DNA of 64,000 bases, taken from assembly GCF_022678485.1 (NCBI RefSeq), contig NZ_JALBYP010000026.1:284874-348873 (forward strand), given 5' to 3'. The stretch is from Aliiroseovarius sediminis (GTDB lineage: Bacteria; Pseudomonadota; Alphaproteobacteria; Rhodobacterales; Rhodobacteraceae). The position numbers and the translations under genes are program-made. Positions 8,225 through 16,354 of the stretch are shown here, in pieces. The first letter of the stretch is position 1. Each line of letters starts with the position of its first letter. A model generated the notes under the pieces. The model was not told the DNA's origin, made no database searches, and saw only the letters and a list, made by a program, of their open reading frames with translations.

Positions 8225-10237
8225 ATGCGCCTTTCGCAAGTACTTTTGGTTCCTGCCTCGTTCTTCGTCGCAGCTTTGGTGTCATTGTTGGTGGCAAACC
8301 TAACCGTTTCGTCGATCGAGCGGTCATCGCTGGATTCGGTCAAGCGCGAGCTTTTCTTGCAAGGACACGAATGGACCCAAGTTCAGGCGGATGGTCTGCA
8401 AGTCATCCTGTCGGGTGTCGCACCCAACGAAGCCGCGCGGTTTCGCGCCCTGTCCACCGCGGGGACGGTCGTCGATTCAACCCGCGTCATCGACAACGTG
8501 ATTATCCCAGACGCCGACGCCATTGATCCGCCGCGCTTTTCGATCGAGATTCTGCGCAACGATGCCGGCATCTCGATGATCGGGCTAATCCCCGCGAAAT
8601 CCGACCGGGACGGGCTGAACGAAGATGTCCGCGCCATTGCCGGCGACGCCCATGTCACCGATTTGCTTGAGGTGGCCGATTATCCGGTTCCCGCCACGTG
8701 GGACGAGGTGCTGGCTTTCGCTGTCTATGCGCTTGAGACATTGCCACGTTCGAAGATCTCGATGGATGCGGACAAGGTGGCGATCACCGCGCTGGCTGAC
8801 AGCGAGGCCCAAAAGACGACCTGGACGCGCAATCTGAAACGTGAATCCCCGCGCGCGGCACGTTTGTCGATTGATATTGCGGCCCCGCGCCCGGTGATTA
8901 CCCCCTTTACCCTGCGCTTCATGATCGACGACAAAGGCGCGCGTTTTGATGCCTGTTCGGCCCACACGACCGAGGGCCGCAAGAAGATCATCGCTGCCGC
9001 GACCGATGCGGGCTTGACCGGTGGCGCCACATGTACATTGGGCCTGGGCGTGCCTTCGCCCGATTGGCCGGACGCCGTCGAAACCGGCATTCAGGCCGTG
9101 AAGGCACTGGGCGGCGGCTCGATCACCTTCTCGGATGCCGATGTGACGCTTGTGGCACCCGACACCACACAACAATCGGCCTTTGACCGTATCGTGGGCG
9201 AGTTGGAAAACGACCTGCCCGACCTTTATTCCCTGCATTCCGTGTTGCCCGCCCCGGTCAAGATTGATGGTAGTGGCGAAGGCGAAGGGCCGCCCGAGTT
9301 CGTCGCCACCCGCAGCCCCGAAGGGCTTGTGCAGCTTCGTGGACGTCTGACCGACGATACCCTGCGCAGCGCGACCGAAAGCTTTGCCCGCGCCAAGTTC
9401 GGAACGGCCAATGTCTATCCCGCAACACGGCTGGACCAGGACCTGCCGACCGACTGGCCCACCCGGGTTCTGGCCGCGTTGGACGCGCTGTCATATCTGA
9501 CCAGCGGCGCAGCTGTGGTTCAGCCTGAGGTCGTGGATATCAGCGGCCTGACCGGCGACCAAGACGCTAGTGCCGCAGTCTCGCGCATCCTCAGCGAAAA
9601 ACTGGGTGCGTCGGAGAATTTTCAGGTCAGTGTGGAGTATAAAGAGGAACTGGACCCGCGCCACGCCCTACCCAGCCCGGAACAATGTGCTGCCGACATC
9701 AACGCGGTGCTTGCCAAGGCCAAGATCACTTTCGCCCCCGGTTCCGCGAATATCGAGGCGTCAGCGGCGGAGTCGGTCGATAAGATCGCAGAGATCATGA
9801 AGGATTGCGCCGATGTCCGCATGGAAATCGCCGGTTACACCGACAGCCAAGGGCGCGAAGAAATGAACCTTGCCCTGTCCAAAAGCCGGGCCCAAGCGGT
9901 TCTTAATGCGCTTTTAACCCGCCGCATTTTGACCACAAACCTGACAGCGGAAGGATATGGCGAAGCCGATCCCATCGCCGATAACACCACCGCTGCAGGT
10001 CGCGAAGCCAATCGGCGCATCGAATTCCGCCTGTTAGAAGCAACGACGACTGACGACGAAGACGGCGAAGCCTCGGACGATGACGCAACAGAACCGGACG
10101 ACGGCGCCAGCAATTCGGACGCCCCTGATCCGGCAGAAGAAGGCGACGATACCACCGACCCCGACGCAGAATCCCCGCCCGAGGTCGCAACCCCCGACGA
10201 CGACGACGCCCGCCCCCAACCACGCCCTGAACGCTAG
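8225..10237 (+). CDS. OmpA-domain envelope protein with acidic C-terminal tail
   Basis: A 670-residue envelope protein. An N-terminal hydrophobic segment (about residues 5-25) is a signal anchor. The long middle part (30-490) contains repeated BON/OsmY-like stretches such as LQVILSGVAPNEAARFRAL and LVQLRGRLTDDTLRSA. A complete OmpA-type peptidoglycan-binding domain follows: ITFAPGSANIE, IAGYTDSQGREEMNLALSKS, and GYGEADPIADN with EANRRIEF (about 497-600). The last 65 residues are almost entirely Asp, Glu, Pro, Ser and Thr, an unusually acidic low-complexity tail. I infer a structural role linking membrane and cell wall. The next gene starts 24 bp downstream. Confidence 0.85.
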   Translation: MRLSQVLLVPASFFVAALVSLLVANLTVSSIERSSLDSVKRELFLQGHEWTQVQADGLQVILSGVAPNEAARFRALSTAGTVVDSTRVIDNVIIPDADAIDPPRFSIEILRNDAGISMIGLIPAKSDRDGLNEDVRAIAGDAHVTDLLEVADYPVPATWDEVLAFAVYALETLPRSKISMDADKVAITALADSEAQKTTWTRNLKRESPRAARLSIDIAAPRPVITPFTLRFMIDDKGARFDACSAHTTEGRKKIIAAATDAGLTGGATCTLGLGVPSPDWPDAVETGIQAVKALGGGSITFSDADVTLVAPDTTQQSAFDRIVGELENDLPDLYSLHSVLPAPVKIDGSGEGEGPPEFVATRSPEGLVQLRGRLTDDTLRSATESFARAKFGTANVYPATRLDQDLPTDWPTRVLAALDALSYLTSGAAVVQPEVVDISGLTGDQDASAAVSRILSEKLGASENFQVSVEYKEELDPRHALPSPEQCAADINAVLAKAKITFAPGSANIEASAAESVDKIAEIMKDCADVRMEIAGYTDSQGREEMNLALSKSRAQAVLNALLTRRILTTNLTAEGYGEADPIADNTTAAGREANRRIEFRLLEATTTDDEDGEASDDDATEPDDGASNSDAPDPAEEGDDTTDPDAESPPEVATPDDDDARPQPRPER

Positions 10238-10261
10238 GCTAACAAGCAAGGACTTTCGCCG

Positions 10262-10591
10262 ATGAACAGAACCGAGTTTATCATCGTCACTGCCATCATC
10301 CTGTTCGTGGCCTTTGCGCTGGGGTGGTTTGCCCATTGGCTGATCAATCGTTTCGTGCAGGTTCCCGGCGATGAGATGGGCGAGCTGGACAGGATGGCCC
10401 AAGCCCTGCACGAGGCAGAAGAAACCCGCGATCAGGCCGTAGCATACCTGCAACAGCGCGAGGCCGAGATGTCCAATCAGCTGCACCAGACCGAGGCCGA
10501 ACTAAGCGCTGCGATGGACGGCCTGCGCGATGCGCGGCATGAAGCCGGCGAATTACGCGCTTATATCGAACGTGTGCAGCAGGGCGCCTGA
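10262..10591 (+). CDS. Small membrane-anchored coiled-coil protein
   Basis: A 109-residue protein: one transmembrane helix (about residues 6-28, IIVTAIILFVAFALGWFAHW) followed by a charged helical region rich in Glu, Gln, Arg and Ala (about 38-106) with heptad-like spacing, predicted to form a coiled coil. I know no function. It starts 24 bp after the OmpA-domain gene on the same strand, so the two probably form an envelope pair. It converges on the flavoprotein gene with a 15-bp gap. Confidence 0.75.
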   Translation: MNRTEFIIVTAIILFVAFALGWFAHWLINRFVQVPGDEMGELDRMAQALHEAEETRDQAVAYLQQREAEMSNQLHQTEAELSAAMDGLRDARHEAGELRAYIERVQQGA

Positions 10592-10606
10592 CGCAAGGCG
10601 CGCCCC

Positions 10607-12652
10607 TCAGATGTCCTTGACCAGCCGCAACGCGTCATAGATTGCCGCGTGCGTGTTGCGCGCCGCCACCGCATCGCCAATACGGAACAACTGGAATGCG
10701 CCGTCTGGATTGGTGTGGATGGTCTGCGCGCGCCCTTGGGTCAGAGCGTTCTGATCCACCTCGCCCCGGTTCAAGGACGCTTCTTTCAGGTCGAAATACA
10801 GATCCGCCATCGGCACGGTGCCGTAATTTACCACCACCTGATCATAGCTGGCCTGACGGGTTAGGTCGGAATAATCCGTGCCGATGGTCACGCGCAGACG
10901 GTTGCCGTCGCGGGCAATGTCCAAAAGCCGCTCGGTCACGGTGAAGCGCACACCCTTGGGCTGCAACGAGCGCATGTAGGGCACAAGGTTCATCGCCATG
11001 ATATCGGGTGCAAAGGTGCGGTCGGGCGTCATGACCTCGACCCGCGCGCCTGTTTCTGCCGCGACTTCGGCGGCTTGCAGGGCCGGGTGGTCGCCACTTT
11101 CGTCATAGATCAGCACGTCGCCTGCGCATTTCACATCCCCCGCGATCACGTCCCAAGCGCTGATCGCCAGATCCTGTTCGCCTTGCGTTTCAAACAACTC
11201 AAGATTGGGCAGGCCACCGGTGGCGATGATTACCACGTCAGGGTTAAGCGCGATGATATCGGCGGCCTCGACCCATGTATTGAAATGAAACGTCACATCG
11301 CGGGTTGCGCATTGCGCCATGCGCCATTCGATAATGCCGATCATCTCGCGCCGCCGTGGAGTTTGTGCGGTCAGGCGCACCTGTCCCCCGGGGTCTGGCT
11401 GGGCCTCGAACACTGTCACATCGTGGCCCCGTTCGGCGGCGACGCGCGCGGCCTCTAACCCTGCGGGACCGGCGCCCACCACGACGACCTTGCGCGCTTG
11501 GGTGGCGCGGGTAATCACATGCGGCATGGTCAGTTCGCGCCCGGTGGCAGCGTTATGGATGCACAGCGCATCGCCCGCCTGATATATCCGGTCCAAACAA
11601 TAGGTTGCGCCAACGCAAGGACGGATATCATCCTCGCGCCCTTCGACAATTTTTTGCACGATATGCGGGTCGGCCATGTGCGCGCGTGTCATGCCCACCA
11701 TATCCAGAAGCCCCGCCGAGACCGCGTGACGCGCCGTCGCCACATCAGGGATACGCGCGGCGTGGAAGGTGGGCATCCCAGTCGCCTCGCGCACCGCACC
11801 CGCGAAATCCAGATGTGGGGCAGATTTCATCCCCTGCACCGGGATCACATCGGTCAGCGCGGGATCGGTATGAATGCGTCCACGGATTACGTTCAGGAAG
11901 TCGATCTGCCCCGTATCTTTGAAGGTACGCGCCATTTCCAAACCGTCGTGCGGGCTGATGCCGCCCTTTTCCGCCTCGTCCGCCGTATAGCGTATGCCAA
12001 GCAGGAACTCGGGCCCGACGCGATCGCGGATGGCCTGGATCACGTCCAGCGCAAACTGCATCCGCGTCTTAAGGGTGCGACCACCGTAAGGCCCGTCCAA
12101 CCGGTTAGTTAGGGGCGAGAAGAACTGGTCGATAAGATGGCCGTAAGCCTCAAGCTCAATCCCGTCCATGCCGCCTGCCTTCATGCGCTCGGCGGCGTCG
12201 GCGTAATCGGATATAATGCGGTCGATGTCCCAATCCTCGATCACTTTGGGAAAGGCGCGATGGGCCGGTTCGCGGTGCGGTGTGGGGGCGACCGACGGCA
12301 GCCAATCACCCTTGTTCCACCCAGTGCGCCGCCCCAGATGGGTCAGCTGGATCATCACCGCCGCGCCATGCTCATGGCACGCATCGGTCAGGTTCTTGAT
12401 CCACGGCACCACCTCGTCCTTATAGGCAAGGATGTTGTTAAACACGGGCGGGCTATCCTTTGACACCGCTGCTGATCCTGCCGTCATGGTTAAAGCCACC
12501 CCAGCTTTCGCGCGTTCGGCGTGATAGGCGGCATAACGCTCTTTCGGCATCCCATCTTCAGGGTAAGCCGGTTCGTGGCTGGTGGTCATGATTCGGTTGC
12601 GAAGGGTCAGGTGGCCCAATTGATAGGGCTGCAAAAGGGGATCGTTGGACAT
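10607..12652 (-). CDS. OYE/DgcA-like FMN-FeS-FAD oxidoreductase (methylated-amine demethylase type)
   Basis: A 681-residue flavoprotein built like 2,4-dienoyl-CoA reductase, trimethylamine dehydrogenase and DgcA. An FMN TIM barrel spans about 1-340 (LTHLGRRTGWNKGDWLPS and LIDQFFSPLTNRLDGPYGG are barrel signatures), then a cysteine-rich linker and a dinucleotide-binding half (VVGAGPAGLEAARVAAERG). The linker reads C-x5-C-x11-C, not the classical C-x2-C-x3-C-x11-C, so the iron-sulfur cluster needs checking. It may oxidatively demethylate an N-methylated amino acid or betaine (inference). The ATG at 12652 begins MSNDPLLQPYQLG; the frame is open further upstream inside the previous gene. It lies 10 bp downstream of the MttB-family gene, clearly in one operon. 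Confidence 0.82.
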   Translation of the reverse strand: MSNDPLLQPYQLGHLTLRNRIMTTSHEPAYPEDGMPKERYAAYHAERAKAGVALTMTAGSAAVSKDSPPVFNNILAYKDEVVPWIKNLTDACHEHGAAVMIQLTHLGRRTGWNKGDWLPSVAPTPHREPAHRAFPKVIEDWDIDRIISDYADAAERMKAGGMDGIELEAYGHLIDQFFSPLTNRLDGPYGGRTLKTRMQFALDVIQAIRDRVGPEFLLGIRYTADEAEKGGISPHDGLEMARTFKDTGQIDFLNVIRGRIHTDPALTDVIPVQGMKSAPHLDFAGAVREATGMPTFHAARIPDVATARHAVSAGLLDMVGMTRAHMADPHIVQKIVEGREDDIRPCVGATYCLDRIYQAGDALCIHNAATGRELTMPHVITRATQARKVVVVGAGPAGLEAARVAAERGHDVTVFEAQPDPGGQVRLTAQTPRRREMIGIIEWRMAQCATRDVTFHFNTWVEAADIIALNPDVVIIATGGLPNLELFETQGEQDLAISAWDVIAGDVKCAGDVLIYDESGDHPALQAAEVAAETGARVEVMTPDRTFAPDIMAMNLVPYMRSLQPKGVRFTVTERLLDIARDGNRLRVTIGTDYSDLTRQASYDQVVVNYGTVPMADLYFDLKEASLNRGEVDQNALTQGRAQTIHTNPDGAFQLFRIGDAVAARNTHAAIYDALRLVKDI

Positions 12653-12662
12653 ATCGTTTTCC

Positions 12663-14219
12663 TTAATACCAAGCGTCGTCCATTGACGCTTTCTTGCGGG
12701 CGATGAAATCTTGCAGCGCCTCATCTGTCGAAGGGTCAATCGGCGGCGGTTGGTAGGCGGCCAGTTGCGCTTTCCAGCGCAGGTTGGCGCGGGTTGCCAT
12801 GTTAACCTCGCCCTGTTCACCCCATGTCTCCCATGGCTGGTTGTCATCCAGCGCGCTGTCGTAATAGGCGGTTTTGTAGTGGCGCATCGTGTGTTGGGTC
12901 GAAAACAGATGCTCGCCCGGCCCCTGTTCAGCCAGCGCGTCAAAGCCCAGCGTATCATCGTTCACCGCAACCCCGTCCAGATAGGAATGAAGCGCGCCGC
13001 ACAGGTCAAGGTCGAGCATGAATTTCTCGTAAGACATCGACAGAAGCCCATCCAGAAATCCGGCAGAATGAAGAACGAAATTCGCTCCGCATTGGACGGC
13101 TGACATCATCGACATCATCGCCTGTTGCATCGCCTGCGCGTCCGGCAATTTCGAGGTCGAGAAGTTGCCAGCACAGCGCAAGGGCAAATTCAGCCGCCGC
13201 GCCAGTTGTCCGTAGACCAGACTGCCCAGCGCCGGTTCTGCCGTGCCGAATGTCGGGGAGCCCGAGCGTAGCGACATGGAACTGAGGAAGCTGGCCAGCA
13301 CCACAGGGGCGCCGGGGCGTTCCAATTGCGCAATCGCGCAAGACACCATGCTTTCGGCCAAGCATTGTGCGACCGATCCGGCCATGGTCAAGGGCGACAC
13401 CGCGCCGCCCAGCAGAAACGGCAGGTGGATCGATCCCTGCCCCGCCTTGGCATATTCGCGGATACCTTGCGAGGTTACACCGTCAATCACCAACGGGCTG
13501 GTCGTGTTGAAATTACCCATGATGACGCAGTTCTGATCAACAAAATCGGCGCCGAACAGAACGCGGCACATCTCGACGCTGTCGGCGGCACGCTCGGGCG
13601 CGGTGATCGACCCCAAGAAGGGCCGATCCGAGAACCGTATATGGGCATAGACCATATCCAGATGGCGCTTGTTCACCGGAATGTCGGTGGGTTCACAGAC
13701 CGTGCCGCCTGAATGATGCAGCCAAGGGCTTGCCTGTCCCAGCTTCACAAAGTTCTGGAAATCTTCGATCGTTCCATAACGCCGCCCCTTGTCCAGATCC
13801 ATCACGAAAGGGCTGCCATAAGACGGGGCGAACACCACATTGTCGCCGCCAATCTGAACATTGTTCGCGGGGTTTCGGGCGTGTTGGGTGAACTCGGACG
13901 GGGCGGTTTTCAGGATCTTGCGGATCATGCCGGGCGGGAACTTGATGTTACAGCGGTCTGCATCCAGTTCCGTAACTTGCCCGCCCGCTTGGCGAAACAG
14001 AGCGACGGTTTCGGGGTCATCGCGAAACTCGATCCCGATTTCGGCCATGATGCGTTCGGCCGTCGCCTCGATCTGTTCAAGCGCCTCGGTGCCCAGAATG
14101 TCATAGGTCGGAATGCCGCGTTTGATGAAGGGGCGCTCCAGATGCGGATTCTGCCCGGGCTGGCCGTCACGCCCCGCGCGCGCAGTGCCACGGCGGCGCC
14201 GCTTAACGACTTCGTTCAT
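12663..14219 (-). CDS. MttB-superfamily (trimethylamine/betaine methyltransferase-like) protein, non-pyrrolysine type
   Basis: A 518-residue member of the COG5598 trimethylamine methyltransferase family, whose members move a methyl group from a quaternary or tertiary amine to a corrinoid protein. The frame is uninterrupted and contains no in-frame TAG, so this is the pyrrolysine-free branch (as in glycine-betaine MtgB or proline-betaine MtpB enzymes). The N terminus has a basic extension, KRRRRGTARAGRDGQ, ahead of the barrel. GGAGG stands a few bases before the ATG at 14219. No corrinoid-binding protein or corrinoid methyltransferase is encoded nearby. It is divergent from a TetR gene and followed by an OYE-like flavoprotein. 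The substrate is unknown. Confidence 0.85.
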   Translation of the reverse strand: MNEVVKRRRRGTARAGRDGQPGQNPHLERPFIKRGIPTYDILGTEALEQIEATAERIMAEIGIEFRDDPETVALFRQAGGQVTELDADRCNIKFPPGMIRKILKTAPSEFTQHARNPANNVQIGGDNVVFAPSYGSPFVMDLDKGRRYGTIEDFQNFVKLGQASPWLHHSGGTVCEPTDIPVNKRHLDMVYAHIRFSDRPFLGSITAPERAADSVEMCRVLFGADFVDQNCVIMGNFNTTSPLVIDGVTSQGIREYAKAGQGSIHLPFLLGGAVSPLTMAGSVAQCLAESMVSCAIAQLERPGAPVVLASFLSSMSLRSGSPTFGTAEPALGSLVYGQLARRLNLPLRCAGNFSTSKLPDAQAMQQAMMSMMSAVQCGANFVLHSAGFLDGLLSMSYEKFMLDLDLCGALHSYLDGVAVNDDTLGFDALAEQGPGEHLFSTQHTMRHYKTAYYDSALDDNQPWETWGEQGEVNMATRANLRWKAQLAAYQPPPIDPSTDEALQDFIARKKASMDDAWY

Positions 14220-14268
14220 CGCAACCTCCCTTTTGCGAGTCCTCCATCTTACATATCTGTCATCATGT

Positions 14269-14284
14269 TTGACACCTGTGTCAA
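14269..14284. promoter_or_regulatory. Perfect palindrome, candidate TetR operator
   Basis: TTGACAC-CT-GTGTCAA: two perfect 7-base arms with a 2-base centre, in the 84-bp gap between the MttB-family gene and the divergent tetR gene. It contains the -35 hexamer of the tetR promoter, and on the other strand a TTGACA that could serve the mttB side. I infer it is the operator of the adjacent TetR protein, giving autoregulation and control of the catabolic genes. Confidence 0.65.
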
Positions 14285-14297
14285 GTTTTCTTATACC
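14269..14297 (+). promoter_or_regulatory. tetR promoter, probably producing a leaderless mRNA
   Basis: TTGACA (14269-14274), a 17-bp spacer and TATACC (14292-14297). The expected transcription start, about seven bases after the -10, falls on the ATG at 14304, and no Shine-Dalgarno sequence is seen before that codon. The -35 lies inside the palindrome at 14269-14284. Confidence 0.6.
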
Positions 14298-14303
14298 CCA
14301 TCC

Positions 14304-14921
14304 ATGAACCAATTGTCACCAAACCGCCCACGCGCCTCGGACCAGATGTGGCTGGATGCGGCTCTGGACCTGTTAGTGGAAGCCGGGGTTGACGCCGTTA
14401 AGGTCATGCCGCTGGCCAAGCAATTGGGGCTGACTCGCACCGGGTTCTATCACCATTTCCGCGATCGCGAGGCATTGCTGGACGCAATGATTGCCCGCTG
14501 GGAAGACAAGAACACCGGCAATTTGATCGACCGGTGCGACGCCTATGCGGAAACCATCTGCGAAGCTATGTTCAACCTGCAGGATTGCTGGGTCGACTGG
14601 GATCTGTTCGACGCCCCGCTGGACAACGCCATCCGGCACTGGGCCCGAACCGATGCCGACCTAAAACAGCGACTAGATCAGGCAGACAACCGCCGGAAAA
14701 CCGCGATTGTCGCGATGTTCCAACGCTTTGGATATGAAGCCGATGACGCCGAAATTCGCGCAATGACGATCCTTTATACTCAGGCCGGGTATATCGCGAT
14801 GGAGATCGCCGAAGCCCCGGCCGATCGGATCGCCCGCGTTCCCGCCTATGTGCGGCTGTTCACCGGCCAAGACCCATCAAGAAACGAGGTTGAGCGTTTC
14901 CGTGCGCGCCACGGCTTTTGA
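14304..14921 (+). CDS. TetR-family transcriptional regulator
   Basis: A 205-residue repressor. The helix-turn-helix lies near residues 36-62 (VMPLAKQLGLTRTGFYHHF), the classic TetR signature with the Y-H-H-F end; the remaining helices form the ligand-binding and dimer part. It is divergent from the MttB-family operon, so it most likely controls that operon in response to the amine substrate or a product. The ATG at 14304 coincides with the predicted transcription start, so the message is probably leaderless. It converges on the histidine kinase gene 20 bp downstream. Confidence 0.88.
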   Translation: MNQLSPNRPRASDQMWLDAALDLLVEAGVDAVKVMPLAKQLGLTRTGFYHHFRDREALLDAMIARWEDKNTGNLIDRCDAYAETICEAMFNLQDCWVDWDLFDAPLDNAIRHWARTDADLKQRLDQADNRRKTAIVAMFQRFGYEADDAEIRAMTILYTQAGYIAMEIAEAPADRIARVPAYVRLFTGQDPSRNEVERFRARHGF

Positions 14922-14941
14922 AAGCGGTACGTGCAGTGGTC

Positions 14942-16330
14942 TTATGCCTCGTGGTCGATTTCCTTGGGCAAAGTCATAAGGAACGCCGTGCCGTCCGGCC
15001 CCGACTTTTCCAACTTCAACGTACCACCGTGGCCGCGCACCAGTTCCGCAGCGATGGCCAACCCAAGGCCAGACCCCCCTTTGCGGTTGGTGCCAGCGAA
15101 GGGCTGAAACAGATGGTCTTTTGTCCGTTGGGGCAAGCCCGGCCCGGTATCGACCACCCGTATCTGCCAATCGGTGTCGGTCTCGGTCGCTTGCACCGCG
15201 ACCTCGCCCGGTTTGCCCGATGTTTCGATCGCCTGACGTGCATTGCGTACAAGGTTCGACAGAACGCGGTAAAGCTGTTCGGGATCCGCGCGCAGGGTCA
15301 GGCCTGCCGGAATATCCTCGGCAAAGGAAATGTCGTGGTCACCCGCTGACAGCCGTTCGCTGTCAAAAATATCCCCCGTCAGATCGGCCAACGTAATCCA
15401 GTTCAGCGACGGGGCGGGTTCTTCCGCCTTGCCGAAAGTCAACGTGTTTTCACACAGGCTGACCGCGCGGTGGATTGAATTTACAAGCTTCGGCCCCACG
15501 CGTTTGACGGTAGGGTCCTGGCTTGTCTCCATCCGGTCGGCAAACAGTTGCGCAGTGGTCAGGATGTTGCGCAGATCGTGGCTGATCCGGGCGACAGCGC
15601 CGCCCAGCTGGGCCAGCCGCTCTTTCTGTTTCAATGCGCCGGTCAGCTCGGTTTGCAGACTTCTCAGGGCCTGCTCCGCCTCGCGCAGTTCGGTGACATT
15701 GGTGCTGGGCTGCATGATCCTGCGGGCGTCTTCAGGATCGGCAGCATAGTCCTTCATGTTGTCAATCACCCGCTTGATGGGCCGCACCATCAGCGACCGC
15801 ACCGCCAAGAACAAAAGCCCTGCCGTGACGACCGAGATGACCGCCGACAGATAGAAGATGTTCAACCCGTATTCCAGCATCGCCGCGCGCAGCTTGCCGG
15901 TCATCATTGTGATTTCGATTACCAGCCCGCCTTCGCGCACAGGGTCACCGATGACGCGGATTACCTCGGGTTCGGGGGTGAACAGGCGCAACATCGCGTC
16001 GCGGATTGATGTGTAGGGCGTCGATTGGCGCAGGTCATAGGTGCGATCGACCGTTTCAGGCAGCGGCGAGGACAGCATCAGTTCGCGCACTTCGTCACGG
16101 CGAAGGACGACATTATAGACCTCGGCATTTTCCAGAAGCTCGGCTTCCAGATCGGGTGCAATGATGTCATCGGCAAGAAGAACCAGCGACGCGATCTGTG
16201 CGCGTTCCAGCCGGGTTTTCAGGTAATCCTCGCGAAACCGCGCGACCGAGGGCACGAAGATCAACACTTCGGCCAGCATGACGAACACCGTCGTCAAGAT
16301 CAGGAAACGGCCTGAAAGAGTGTTGAACAC
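14942..16330 (-). CDS. Sensor histidine kinase
   Basis: A 462-residue membrane histidine kinase. Two transmembrane helices (about 9-29 and 158-180) flank a periplasmic sensor of roughly 125 residues, followed by a HAMP-like linker, an H-box with the phospho-acceptor (ISHDLRNILTT, His251), an N-box (NLVRNARQAIE), and G-boxes DTGPGLP and GSGLGLA. No response regulator gene lies next to it, so it is an orphan here. It sits 24 bp after a disulfide oxidoreductase gene on the same strand, so redox- or envelope-linked signalling is possible, but this is inference from context. Confidence 0.88.
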   Translation of the reverse strand: MFNTLSGRFLILTTVFVMLAEVLIFVPSVARFREDYLKTRLERAQIASLVLLADDIIAPDLEAELLENAEVYNVVLRRDEVRELMLSSPLPETVDRTYDLRQSTPYTSIRDAMLRLFTPEPEVIRVIGDPVREGGLVIEITMMTGKLRAAMLEYGLNIFYLSAVISVVTAGLLFLAVRSLMVRPIKRVIDNMKDYAADPEDARRIMQPSTNVTELREAEQALRSLQTELTGALKQKERLAQLGGAVARISHDLRNILTTAQLFADRMETSQDPTVKRVGPKLVNSIHRAVSLCENTLTFGKAEEPAPSLNWITLADLTGDIFDSERLSAGDHDISFAEDIPAGLTLRADPEQLYRVLSNLVRNARQAIETSGKPGEVAVQATETDTDWQIRVVDTGPGLPQRTKDHLFQPFAGTNRKGGSGLGLAIAAELVRGHGGTLKLEKSGPDGTAFLMTLPKEIDHEA

Positions 16331-16354
16331 AGTACGCGCTCCGCCCTAGGTTTG

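Noticed and set aside
12663..14219. Pyrrolysine-type MttB
   Set aside because: The frame has no in-frame TAG and reads through normally, so this is the pyrrolysine-free branch.
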